24,287 nucleotides of DNA from UBA6345 sp045577635 (GTDB lineage: Bacteria > Bacillota > Clostridia > Christensenellales > UBA1242), in NCBI GenBank assembly GCA_045577635.1, contig JAZNIS010000063.1, positions 1-24,287 on the forward strand. The letters are read 5' to 3'. The notes under the pieces were generated by a model. The model was not told the origin of the DNA. It did not search any database and saw only the letters and a program-made list of their open reading frames with translations. Made by a program: the position numbers and the translations under genes. How positions within the stretch are numbered: the first letter of the stretch is position 1; each line of letters begins with the position of its first letter. Below, piece by piece: positions 14,190-21,264 of this stretch.

Positions 14190-16829
14190 ATGCTACAATT
14201 AAAGAATATAGTTAAAGATTATGTGGCAGGCGATACTACCGTTAAAGCTTTAAAAGGAATTAATTTGGATTTTAGAGCATCTGAATTTGTTTCAATTTTA
14301 GGACCTAGTGGCTGTGGAAAAACAACCCTACTTAACATTGTTGGAGGATTAGATCGTTACACTGATGGTGATTTAATAATTAACGGAAAATCAACCAAAG
14401 ATTTTAAAGATAACGATTGGGATACCTACCGTAACCATTCAATTGGTTTTGTATTTCAAAGTTACAATTTAATTTCTCATTTATCTGTTATTGCAAATGT
14501 AGAACTTGCATTAAGTTTAAGTGGTGTTAGTAAAAAAGAAAGACACGAAAGAGCACTTGCCGCATTAAGCGAAGTTGGGCTTAAAGATCAGGCAAACAAA
14601 AAACCAAACCAATTAAGTGGTGGTCAAATGCAAAGGGTTGCCATTGCCAGAGCATTGGTTAACGACCCAGATATTATTTTGGCTGACGAACCAACAGGTG
14701 CACTAGATAGTAAAACAAGTGTTCAAGTTATGAACATTTTAAAGAAAATTTCTCAAAACAAATTAATTATTATGGTTACACATAATGCCGATATTGCAAA
14801 CGAATATAGTAACCGAATTATTACAATGGTTGATGGGAAAATTATTAATGATAACAACCCTTATTCTTACAGTTTAGATCAAGAATCTCAAATTGATAAA
14901 GTTGAAGAAGAACATGAACTAGGCGACACTGCATTTGCTGTTGATAACTCTAACAAAAAAATGCCTAAACCTAAAAAGAACAAAAAACCTTTGTTTAAGC
15001 GAAGCAATAGTGCAATGAGTTACGGAACTGCTATTGGACTATCTGCAAAAAACCTTTTAACAAAAAAAGGTAGAACCTTAATGACATCGTTTGCAGGTAG
15101 CATTGGCATTATTGGTGTTGCATTAGTTTTAGCTATTTCAACAGGTTTTACTACCTACATAAACAATATGCAAAGTGGTGCATTAGGTAGTGCCCCTATG
15201 GCAGTTTCGTCAATTTCGGTTAACACCGATAAACTTAACAGTGTTAATATGGACGATTTTAGTAATGATGACGATTATTCTAGCGAAGATATTGTTATGC
15301 CTTACAATCCAATGAGCCAATTAACACAATATGGTCATTACAATGCTTTCACTTCTGATTTTATGCAAAAAATTAGAGAATTTGAGCAAGCCGATAAAGA
15401 TAAAGGTGCTAACAGAAGTTTTAACACAGTTGAATATAACTTCTACACTCCTTTAAAACTTGCATTTAAACAAGATGATAACACCCCAAACGACGAAAGT
15501 GATGACCTTTACAAATATTACGAAAACAAAAACACTGTTAACATTATGTCGGCAGTTTCTAATCCAACATTTTATCCATTATTAAACAACACAGATTATA
15601 TTTTAAGCCAATATGATTTAATTTATGGCGATATGCCAAAAATTGAAAGTGGTAAAAATTATTCAACCGATATGGTTTTAGTTGTTGATAAAGGAAACAA
15701 ATTAAACTTTCAAGTTGCCGAAGCATTAGGTTTTAATTTAGTTACAGAAGATGCTGGAACAACCTTTGACCCAATTAAATTTAGCGATATTGTTGGAAAA
15801 GAATATAAAGTTGTTTACAACGATGACTACTACATTCCTAACAGCAATAACTTTGAAGAAATTACTTCATTCACAAAAGCAAACACCACCACTCAAAACG
15901 ATAGGAAAGCTTTATATAATAAAGCAACCGAAACATTAAGAATTACAGGTGTGTTAAGAATTAAAGATGATGCAACTTCACAACTATTAAGCAGTGGTAT
16001 TGCATTCCACCCAACATTTAAAGACCATTATTTACAAAACTGCCGCGAATCAATTATTGCAAGGAAGCAAATTGAACAAAAAGAAGATTATTCTTTCTTT
16101 GCACCTTACACATTAAACATTTCTGGTTTTGCAAGTTTTGGACCATTTACAAATGTTACACAAATAAATAATGTTTTATATGGCACATTTGGTTACACCT
16201 TAACCAACGATGATGCTTTTGAACTTGCTATGCAACAAATAGGTATTAGTAATGTTCCTATCAGCATTATTTTCTATCCTAAAACATTTGCAGCAAAAGA
16301 ATCAGTTTTAAACTTTATTGCCGATTACAACAACTCTGTAACAAACGATAATTTAAAAATTTTATACTTTGACACTTCCGAATTTTTAACAAACACTCTT
16401 GGACAATTAATTAACATAATTAGTTATGTATTAATCGCATTTGCAAGCATTAGTTTAGTTGTTAGTTCGGTAATGATTGGTGTTTTAACCTATGCAAGTG
16501 TTATTGAAAGAACAAAAGAAATTGGTGTTTTAAGAAGTATTGGTGCTAGAAAGAAAGATATTTCCAGAGTATTTAATTCTGAAACATTAATTATTGGTTT
16601 TGGTGCAGGAACAATTGGTATTTTAATTACTTACATTTTATGCCCAATTATTAGTGCCATTATTAAAGCTGTTGCTAACGGTGCAGTTACAACAAATTTA
16701 GCAGTTTTAAACCCACTTCATGCCCTACTATTAATTGCAATTAGCACAGTGTTAACAATAATTTCTGGCTTAATACCATCAAGGGTGGCGGCTAAAAAAG
16801 ACCCTGTTAAAGCATTAAGAACTGAATAG
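14190..16829 (+). CDS. MacB-type ABC transporter, fused ATPase and permease
   Basis: The 879-residue protein joins an ABC ATPase of the LolD/MacB class to an FtsX-type permease. In the ATPase: Walker A GPSGCGKT (38-45), Q-loop Q90, signature LSGGQ (142-146), Walker B IILADE (162-167) and switch His198. A charged linker (about 225-275) leads to a first membrane segment (about 300-322), then about 415 extracytoplasmic residues, and three membrane segments near the C-terminus (about 740-765, 795-820, 845-865) with the FtsX signature ERTKEIGVLRSIGA. This four-helix topology is that of mechanotransmission transporters, which act on lipoproteins, peptides or drugs outside the membrane rather than importing solutes. 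No sensor kinase, regulator or adaptor protein gene is adjacent, so the substrate is open. It has its own promoter and terminator; the stop is TAG. Confidence 0.92.
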   Translation: MLQLKNIVKDYVAGDTTVKALKGINLDFRASEFVSILGPSGCGKTTLLNIVGGLDRYTDGDLIINGKSTKDFKDNDWDTYRNHSIGFVFQSYNLISHLSVIANVELALSLSGVSKKERHERALAALSEVGLKDQANKKPNQLSGGQMQRVAIARALVNDPDIILADEPTGALDSKTSVQVMNILKKISQNKLIIMVTHNADIANEYSNRIITMVDGKIINDNNPYSYSLDQESQIDKVEEEHELGDTAFAVDNSNKKMPKPKKNKKPLFKRSNSAMSYGTAIGLSAKNLLTKKGRTLMTSFAGSIGIIGVALVLAISTGFTTYINNMQSGALGSAPMAVSSISVNTDKLNSVNMDDFSNDDDYSSEDIVMPYNPMSQLTQYGHYNAFTSDFMQKIREFEQADKDKGANRSFNTVEYNFYTPLKLAFKQDDNTPNDESDDLYKYYENKNTVNIMSAVSNPTFYPLLNNTDYILSQYDLIYGDMPKIESGKNYSTDMVLVVDKGNKLNFQVAEALGFNLVTEDAGTTFDPIKFSDIVGKEYKVVYNDDYYIPNSNNFEEITSFTKANTTTQNDRKALYNKATETLRITGVLRIKDDATSQLLSSGIAFHPTFKDHYLQNCRESIIARKQIEQKEDYSFFAPYTLNISGFASFGPFTNVTQINNVLYGTFGYTLTNDDAFELAMQQIGISNVPISIIFYPKTFAAKESVLNFIADYNNSVTNDNLKILYFDTSEFLTNTLGQLINIISYVLIAFASISLVVSSVMIGVLTYASVIERTKEIGVLRSIGARKKDISRVFNSETLIIGFGAGTIGILITYILCPIISAIIKAVANGAVTTNLAVLNPLHALLLIAISTVLTIISGLIPSRVAAKKDPVKALRTE

Positions 16830-16836
16830 TAAAAAC

Positions 16837-16870
16837 AAAAAGATGAGAAAAATTAATTTCCCATCTTTTT
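16837..16870 (+). terminator. Rho-independent terminator of the ABC transporter gene
   Basis: Arms 16837-16850 and 16857-16870 pair over 13 of 14 positions around a six-base loop. The 3' arm ends in a run of Ts. Confidence 0.8.
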
Positions 16871-16872
16871 TG

Positions 16873-16955
16873 TTAACCAAGAATATTAATATTTTTTGAC
16901 TTAAAAGTAAAAAGGAGTAAGCCAAAATCAAAAAACAATATTAATATGTGGTTAA
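16873..16955. repeat. Imperfect long inverted repeat
   Basis: TTAACCA...ATATTAATATT (16873-16893) pairs with AATATTAATAT...TGGTTAA (16937-16955): 7 bp plus 11 bp, with a small asymmetric bulge and a 43-base loop. The loop contains an orphan AAAGGAG (16911-16917) with no usable start codon at proper spacing. Confidence 0.5.
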
Positions 16956-16989
16956 TTTAATTTTAAAGAATTTTGTAAAATTAGCAAGT

Positions 16990-17034
16990 ATTTTTGTACA
17001 AAAATGTTTTATATATGCATTTTTGTACAAAAAT
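16990..17034. promoter_or_regulatory. Two identical 16-bp palindromes, possible protein-binding sites
   Basis: ATTTTTGTACAAAAAT occurs at 16990-17005 and again at 17019-17034. Each is a perfect palindrome and their centres are 29 bp apart. They lie between the ends of convergent genes, away from any recognised promoter. Tandem dimer-binding operators would look like this, but no binding protein is identified. Confidence 0.45.
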
Positions 17035-17084
17035 AATAAATTTTTAAAAATATACCTTTTTATATTAAACCTTTTACAAAACAA

Positions 17085-17110
17085 AAAAAACCACCGTGTG
17101 GTGGTTTTTT
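17085..17110. terminator. Rho-independent terminator, strong on the minus strand
   Basis: An 11-bp perfect stem (17085-17095 with 17100-17110) and a four-base loop, flanked by A- and T-runs, follow the stop of the 349-residue protein gene at 17112. It would also work for + strand transcripts. Confidence 0.88.
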
Positions 17111-17111
17111 A

Positions 17112-18161
17112 TTATTCATAATCTTCTTCGTTTAAATCTTCTTCAACTTCTTCAAATTGAACTTCTGGTTGATTGTTTTGTTGAGCTTCTGCTTCTTGTT
17201 GAGCATAGCTTGGTTGACCATCAAATGTTACTTCTTTACGATTAAATGTTTCAACATTCATATTTGCAAATAGTTCATCTTCTGATGCAACAACAAAACC
17301 TTCTTCATCAGCACTACCGTAAGCTTCTTCGTTTTTAATTTGAATGCTTTCAGCAACTTCTTGGAAGTTAACTTTAAATGCTTTACGAAGTTGGTTTTTA
17401 TATGGAAGATATCTTTTTGCTAATAATTTTTCATAAGCAGCAATTTCTTTTTTAGTTAAACCAATGTTAACTAATTCATCCATATATGTTTCAAAGAATT
17501 CAGCTTTTCTACCTTCTTCTTCAAAGCAAGCAATAGCTTGTTTTAATTTTTCTGCTTTGCCAGCTTTGTCAGCATACATTTCTTCTAGTTTTTGGTTACA
17601 TAATGCCACATTGTTATTTACTGCAACATAAGCACAATTTAATTCTCTACCTTCAACATTAGCAAAGTTACCTTGAACTTGTAATCCAATGTCTAAATCA
17701 GCAATCATTGAGTTTAAAATGCCTGTATTGTTTTCACCTAAAACAACAACATAGTGACCAATTTGACATGGTACATAGTCACCATCAAAAACATCATAAG
17801 CACAAACAACCGGATTTTTTTGACTGTCTTTTAAAAGTGTTTTTAAACTAGACAATAATTTTTCTTTTCTAGCATAAAAAGCATTAACTTTATCTGCTTC
17901 TTCTTTTTCTAATCTGGCAACAGCAGCAATAACAGCTGTCCAATTACCATAATGCATCATTAAGCTTTTAGCCATAACTAATTTACGATTGTATTCACCT
18001 TGTAGTTGACTTGTAGCGAAATCATTAAAGTTTTTCATATCATCCATAATATCAACTAATTCACGGTTGATTAAATCAATTAATGCTTTGGTTTTTTTAT
18101 CTTCAACAGCATCTTCTAATAAAATTCTTTCATTTTGATTTAATAATGTTAATAATTCCAT
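17112..18161 (-). CDS. Uncharacterised protein with helical core and acidic tail
   Basis: I do not recognise this 349-residue protein. Residues 1-115 and 190-275 look mainly helical, with charged heptad-like stretches that may form coiled coils. They flank a beta-rich middle (about 117-190: VVCAYDVFDGDYVPC and HYVVVLGENNTG). From about 275 the chain is strongly acidic and Gln/Asn-rich, ending EDLNEEDYE, probably disordered. There is no signal peptide or membrane segment, so it is likely cytoplasmic. Codon and amino-acid use look native (many Ala, Glu, Lys). GGGGGA lies 11 bases before the ATG, and a TTGACA promoter plus a strong terminator make it a single-gene unit. It may bind another protein or nucleic acid through the acidic tail, but nothing in the sequence proves that. 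Confidence 0.85.
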   Translation of the reverse strand: MELLTLLNQNERILLEDAVEDKKTKALIDLINRELVDIMDDMKNFNDFATSQLQGEYNRKLVMAKSLMMHYGNWTAVIAAVARLEKEEADKVNAFYARKEKLLSSLKTLLKDSQKNPVVCAYDVFDGDYVPCQIGHYVVVLGENNTGILNSMIADLDIGLQVQGNFANVEGRELNCAYVAVNNNVALCNQKLEEMYADKAGKAEKLKQAIACFEEEGRKAEFFETYMDELVNIGLTKKEIAAYEKLLAKRYLPYKNQLRKAFKVNFQEVAESIQIKNEEAYGSADEEGFVVASEDELFANMNVETFNRKEVTFDGQPSYAQQEAEAQQNNQPEVQFEEVEEDLNEEDYE

Positions 18162-18187
18162 AGTTTTTTATTCCCCCTACTTTAATT

Positions 18188-18216
18188 ATGTTAAACTTTT
18201 TTAAAATTATTGTCAA
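18188..18216 (-). promoter_or_regulatory. Promoter for the acidic-tailed protein gene
   Basis: On the minus strand, a perfect TTGACA (18211-18216) and TAACAT (18188-18193) are 17 bases apart. Confidence 0.65.
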
Positions 18217-18292
18217 ACTTAAATTAGCACTTTATATCAACCTTTTACCCCTTTATATTTGCTTATTTTAAAAATAAGAAACCAAAAAAGCA

Positions 18293-18321
18293 TTGACAAC
18301 TAAAAAATTTGTAATTATAAT
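18293..18321 (+). promoter_or_regulatory. Consensus promoter for tRNA-Arg
   Basis: TTGACA (18293-18298) and TATAAT (18316-18321) are 17 bases apart, a full match to the sigma-A consensus and the strongest promoter in the window. Transcription should start near 18328, about 70 bases before the tRNA. Confidence 0.88.
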
Positions 18322-18336
18322 ATGTTTGCACGATTA

Positions 18337-18388
18337 AATTTTAGGTCAGCATTCCCAGATTCGTGTTGCTGAATTAAAACCTAAAATT
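18337..18388 (+). other. Structured leader RNA before tRNA-Arg
   Basis: A perfect 10-bp stem (AATTTTAGGT 18337-18346 with ACCTAAAATT 18379-18388) continues directly into a 5-bp stem on the 5' side (CAGCA 18347-18351 with TGCTG 18367-18371). A seven-base bulge sits on the 3' side and the loop is 15 bases. No U-run follows, so it is not a terminator. It ends nine bases before the mature tRNA. Confidence 0.55.
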
Positions 18389-18397
18389 ATTATATAT

Positions 18398-18474
18398 GCG
18401 CCGTTAGCTCAGCTGGATAGAGCGTTGGTCTACGGAACCAAAGGCCAGGAGTTCGAATCTCTTACGGCGCACCA
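18398..18474 (+). tRNA. tRNA-Arg(ACG)
   Basis: The full cloverleaf can be drawn: 7-bp acceptor stem (GCGCCGT with ACGGCGC), D-stem GCTC/GAGC, anticodon stem TTGGT/ACCAA with loop CTACGGA, five-base variable loop, and T-arm AGGAG/CTCTT with TTCGAAT. The anticodon at positions 34-36 is ACG (18432-18434); after A-to-I editing by TadA it would read CGU, CGC and CGA. The discriminator is A and the CCA end is encoded (18472-18474). It has its own promoter and terminator. Confidence 0.98.
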
Positions 18475-18475
18475 A

Positions 18476-18513
18476 AAAAAAGAACTTTATCTAATTAGGT
18501 AAAGTTCTTTTTT
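18476..18513. terminator. Bidirectional terminator between tRNA-Arg and the phosphatase gene
   Basis: A 14-bp perfect stem (18476-18489 with 18500-18513) begins two bases after the CCA end. The loop contains a further short CTAATTAG palindrome. The right arm touches the stop codon of the convergent gene. Confidence 0.88.
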
Positions 18514-19034
18514 TAATTTTCATAGCTTAAAAATTCACAGTTGTTTAATTTGTATTCTTCATATAAAATTCCATTAGGTTCACCTTCAAAATAACACCTA
18601 ACATACAAACAAACCCCTGCATGAGTTACAACCAAAATGTTTTTGTTTTTATATTTTTTTGTAATATCATCTAAAAAATCATTAATCCTTTGTTTAAAAC
18701 TATTTAATGGTTCAATTCCAAACCTTGTGTCGTTAGGATTGTTAAAATCAGGGTAAACCTTTATTTCGTTTTTACACTTACCTTCAAGTTCGCCGTTAAA
18801 TCGTTCTATTAACCTATTATCAATAATAATATTGTTATCACAAATTATTTCGGCAGTTTCCTTTGCCCTTTTTAGTGGGCTTGAAAAAACAACATCAAAC
18901 TTAACATTAGATAATTTTTCTTTAACAATTTCGGCTTGTCTTTTGCCTTCTTCGTTTAATTCAATATCTTTATGTCCTTGCATTATTCCAAGTTTGTTCC
19001 ATTGGGTTTGACCATGTCTTACAAAATAAATCAT
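18513..19034 (-). CDS. Histidine phosphatase family protein
   Basis: The 173-residue protein belongs to the phosphoglycerate-mutase-like branch of the histidine phosphatase superfamily. It has the N-terminal catalytic RHG (6-8, His7 being phosphorylated), the phosphate-binding SSPLKRAKETA (51-61), an acidic ERFNGELEG region (77-85) and the second His in VVTHAG (His138). It is short compared with true mutases (about 230-250), which favours a phosphatase such as those acting on alpha-ribazole phosphate, sugar phosphates or phosphoserine. No cobamide genes are nearby to support the first. AAAGGA lies nine bases before the ATG. It is transcribed alone, convergent with tRNA-Arg. Confidence 0.88.
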   Translation of the reverse strand: MIYFVRHGQTQWNKLGIMQGHKDIELNEEGKRQAEIVKEKLSNVKFDVVFSSPLKRAKETAEIICDNNIIIDNRLIERFNGELEGKCKNEIKVYPDFNNPNDTRFGIEPLNSFKQRINDFLDDITKKYKNKNILVVTHAGVCLYVRCYFEGEPNGILYEEYKLNNCEFLSYEN

Positions 19035-19056
19035 AAATTTTTTCCTTTATAAAATA

Positions 19057-19085
19057 ATTATACAAAAAAATTTTGAAGCTGTCAT
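19057..19085 (-). promoter_or_regulatory. Promoter for the histidine phosphatase gene
   Basis: On the minus strand, ATGACA (19080-19085) and a perfect TATAAT (19057-19062) are 17 bases apart. Confidence 0.65.
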
Positions 19086-19170
19086 TTTTATAATTGAAAA
19101 ATTCAACCACACAATTTAGTGTGTTTATTTTTTGTTTGTTAACCATTTGCTTTATTAAAAAAAATAATTA

Positions 19171-19179
19171 TGTTACACT
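19171..19179 (+). promoter_or_regulatory. Possible extended -10 for the deaminase-like gene
   Basis: TGTTACACT carries the TGN extension plus a 4-of-6 -10 element. No good -35 is present at normal spacing (TTTATT at 19151-19156). Confidence 0.35.
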
Positions 19180-19225
19180 ACTATTACAATAAACTTTTAG
19201 TTTAAATTTTTTATAAGGAATTGTT

Positions 19226-19648
19226 ATGAGAAAAGCAACCGAAGAAGAAATTGTTTTATTTGATAAAATGTATAAAAAATGTGTACAAATAGTTACAAAA
19301 AACAAAGATTTAGTTTCTATAACCGACCGTAGTCAAGTTGCCTGTGCAATTGTTGGCGAAAGTGGAAAAATGTACACCGGTTTAAATGTTGGCTGGTGGC
19401 ATAGCAGCTGTGCTGAACATATTGCTTTAAGTAATGCTTGGCAAGGTGGCGAAAGAAAACTACAATATTTAACAGCTGTTAAACTAAACAAAAGAAGTGG
19501 CAAACTAGAATCTATTGCCCCATGTGGAATTTGCAGAGAAATGTTTAACAACCTACAACCTGATGTTAAAGTTGTTATTTGGGACGATGATGGATATTAT
19601 AAGGTTTATAGTATTGCACAAATTTTACCAGACATTGATGATTGCTAA
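19226..19648 (+). CDS. Cytidine-deaminase-like zinc enzyme
   Basis: The 140-residue protein has the cytidine deaminase zinc site: SSCAEHIAL with Cys62 and catalytic Glu64, and PCGICREM with Cys100 and Cys103. Length is that of small tetrameric Cdd enzymes (about 130-140). They deaminate cytidine and deoxycytidine to uridine forms in pyrimidine salvage. The substrate-side motif differs from classic Cdd: NVGWWHSSCAE in place of the usual NxENASYPxxxCAE. A divergent relative acting on another nucleoside or on an antibiotic such as blasticidin S is therefore possible. AAGGA precedes ATG 19226. The gene has its own terminator. A nucleoside hydrolase and ribokinase lie 3 kb downstream, consistent with salvage but not in the same unit. 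Confidence 0.8.
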   Translation: MRKATEEEIVLFDKMYKKCVQIVTKNKDLVSITDRSQVACAIVGESGKMYTGLNVGWWHSSCAEHIALSNAWQGGERKLQYLTAVKLNKRSGKLESIAPCGICREMFNNLQPDVKVVIWDDDGYYKVYSIAQILPDIDDC

Positions 19649-19677
19649 AAAAACACTCTATTTAAGAGTGTTTTTTT
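19647..19677. terminator. Bidirectional Rho-independent terminator
   Basis: A 13-bp perfect stem (19647-19659 with 19665-19677) and five-base loop with A/T runs lie between the convergent deaminase-like and YwaF-like genes. The left arm begins in the deaminase-like stop codon. Confidence 0.88.
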
Positions 19678-19679
19678 TA

Positions 19680-20399
19680 TTATTCTGTTTTACTTTTTCT
19701 GTTTTTAAATTCCTTAATTATGCTTGGCAAATGAACAATTCCCACTAGCACAACTGCAATTGCAACAAGTGTAAAGAAATATGCATACCAGCCATTGTTT
19801 AGGTTAATTATAGGTAAACCATCAACAGGTGGTTTAACAATAAAGAAAAAGTTTGTTTCGTAAACTTGAAGTGCTCCATTAATCCAAATCATTAAAACTG
19901 CAAGCAAGGCAAAAATAATTAAATTTCTTAAATATGCCCTTAACCCCAAATCAACTTGTTTTGTTGCTATTAAATAAACACCATACCATAAAATTGCTGC
20001 ATGATAAATAAAGCATTGGTAAGTTTGAATTGCAGCAAATCCTGTTCCACTTGTTGGAATTAATATAGCTAAAATTCCACCTAAAATTCCAGCTGGAACA
20101 ACAAAACTTTTAACAACTTCTTTTGTTTTTTCGTTTTTAGAAAACATTAAGTAGGCAAAAGCAAAAATTAAAGTTGAACATAAATGAAATGGTAATGCAC
20201 CAGCCGAAATAACCATTCCGCCACCACTAGCAGGAACCATACTATACATTATTTTTGCAATTTCACTTGCACCTATTACACAACAAATAATTATTGTTGC
20301 AGTTTTAAAATTAAACTTAAATTTAACCGATACCACCGAAAGGGCAACAATCAAAACTATACAAATAGCAATCCAAATAAAATGATTTACTGAAAACAT
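19680..20399 (-). CDS. YwaF/TMEM164-like integral membrane protein
   Basis: The 239-residue protein is almost wholly hydrophobic, with about seven membrane segments (about 5-24, 32-52, 65-86, 94-114, 127-145, 158-178, 205-225). The conserved features LPFHLCS (69-75, His72 and Cys74), HAAILWYGVYL (133-143) and YETNFFFIVKPP (180-191) recall the bacterial YwaF family related to animal TMEM164. TMEM164 has been described as a lipid acyltransferase; whether the bacterial proteins share that activity is not something I can show. A His and Cys facing each other in membrane helices would suit acyl transfer. AGGAG eight bases before ATG 20399 fixes the start. It is a single-gene unit, divergent from sufC. 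Confidence 0.6.
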   Translation of the reverse strand: MFSVNHFIWIAICIVLIVALSVVSVKFKFNFKTATIIICCVIGASEIAKIMYSMVPASGGGMVISAGALPFHLCSTLIFAFAYLMFSKNEKTKEVVKSFVVPAGILGGILAILIPTSGTGFAAIQTYQCFIYHAAILWYGVYLIATKQVDLGLRAYLRNLIIFALLAVLMIWINGALQVYETNFFFIVKPPVDGLPIINLNNGWYAYFFTLVAIAVVLVGIVHLPSIIKEFKNRKSKTE

Positions 20400-20467
20400 T
20401 GTTTTTCTCCTAAATTTAATACATATAAATTATATATCATAACCCCATAAAAACGAAATAATTTTAA

Positions 20468-20496
20468 TTAACAATTACCCCTTAAAATGTTACAAT
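20468..20496 (+). promoter_or_regulatory. Promoter for sufC-sufB
   Basis: TTAACA (20468-20473) and TACAAT (20491-20496) are 17 bases apart, each 5 of 6, and the -10 has a TGT extension. The ATG lies about 60 bases downstream. No clear Rrf2-family (IscR-like) operator was recognised. Confidence 0.6.
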
Positions 20497-20558
20497 TAAC
20501 AATAACTAACAATAATTACAATATTGTTTTGTTAAATTACTAACTTAAAAGGATTAAA

Positions 20559-21263
20559 ATGCTAGAATTAAAAAATATTACTTACAAAGTTGAAGATAAA
20601 ATTATTTTAGATAGTATTAACCTTAAATTTAATAAAGGCGAAATTGTTGCAATAACCGGACATAACGGAAGTGGAAAAAGCACACTTACAAAAATTATTA
20701 TGGGAATTGTTAAACAAACTTCGGGCGATATTATTTTTAACGGTAAAAACATAAATGACCTAACAATTACCCAAAGGGCAAATCTTGGCATAGGATTTAC
20801 TTTTCAACAACCTATTAAATTTAAAGGTTTAACCGTTGCCGATTTAATTGAAACAGCAACACACAAACCACTTGAAATTAAATGTGGTTGCGATTATTTA
20901 AGCAAAGTTGGCTTATGTGCCAAAGATTATTTGAACAGAGAGTTAGATAGTAATCTATCGGGTGGAGAACTAAAAAGAATTGAACTTGCTATAAGTTTAG
21001 CAGAAAACAAACTAGTTAATATTTTTGACGAACCCGAAGCTGGAATTGATATTTGGAGTTTTGAAAACTTAACCAACCTATTTGAAAATTTAAAAAACAA
21101 AAACTCATTAACATTAATTGTTACACATCAACAAAAAATTATGGATATAGCTGATAGAATTGTTGTTTTAAACAGTTCTAAATTAGAAAAATTTGATGTT
21201 AGAGAAACTGTTTTGCCAACCTTAAAAAATGAAACTTGTAAAAAATTAGAAGGAGGCAATTAA
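20559..21263 (+). CDS. sufC: SufC-type ATPase of Fe-S cluster assembly
   Basis: The 234-residue cytoplasmic ABC ATPase has Walker A GHNGSGKS (34-41), Q-loop around FQQP (82-85), signature LSGGELKR (133-140), Walker B with NIFDEPE (154-160) and switch His190. The SGGELKRIELA and DEPEAGIDIWS signatures are those of SufC rather than of transport ATPases. SufC drives conformational change in the SufB/SufD scaffold that builds iron-sulfur clusters. Length is slightly below typical SufC (about 250). The neighbouring gene begins one base after the stop and its AAGGAGG site lies inside the sufC end, so the pair is translationally coupled. No sufD, sufS or sufU is adjacent. AAGGA precedes ATG 20559. 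Confidence 0.9.
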   Translation: MLELKNITYKVEDKIILDSINLKFNKGEIVAITGHNGSGKSTLTKIIMGIVKQTSGDIIFNGKNINDLTITQRANLGIGFTFQQPIKFKGLTVADLIETATHKPLEIKCGCDYLSKVGLCAKDYLNRELDSNLSGGELKRIELAISLAENKLVNIFDEPEAGIDIWSFENLTNLFENLKNKNSLTLIVTHQQKIMDIADRIVVLNSSKLEKFDVRETVLPTLKNETCKKLEGGN

Positions 21264-21264
21264 T

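Noticed and set aside
17004..17036. Ten-codon open frame between the palindromes
   Set aside because: It has no ribosome binding site and is simply a frame through the second palindrome.
18398..18474. tRNA-Arg as an attachment site of an integrated element
   Set aside because: No repeat of the tRNA 3' end was seen elsewhere in the window and no integrase or phage genes are present.
19108..19123. CACAC/GTGTG hairpin followed by Ts
   Set aside because: The stem is only 5 bp, no + strand gene lies directly upstream, and the tRNA already has its own terminator.
19515..19748. Open frame of 77 codons with a hydrophobic stretch after the deaminase-like gene
   Set aside because: It overlaps the deaminase-like gene, a terminator and the end of the YwaF-like gene, and lacks a ribosome binding site. 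It is a chance frame.
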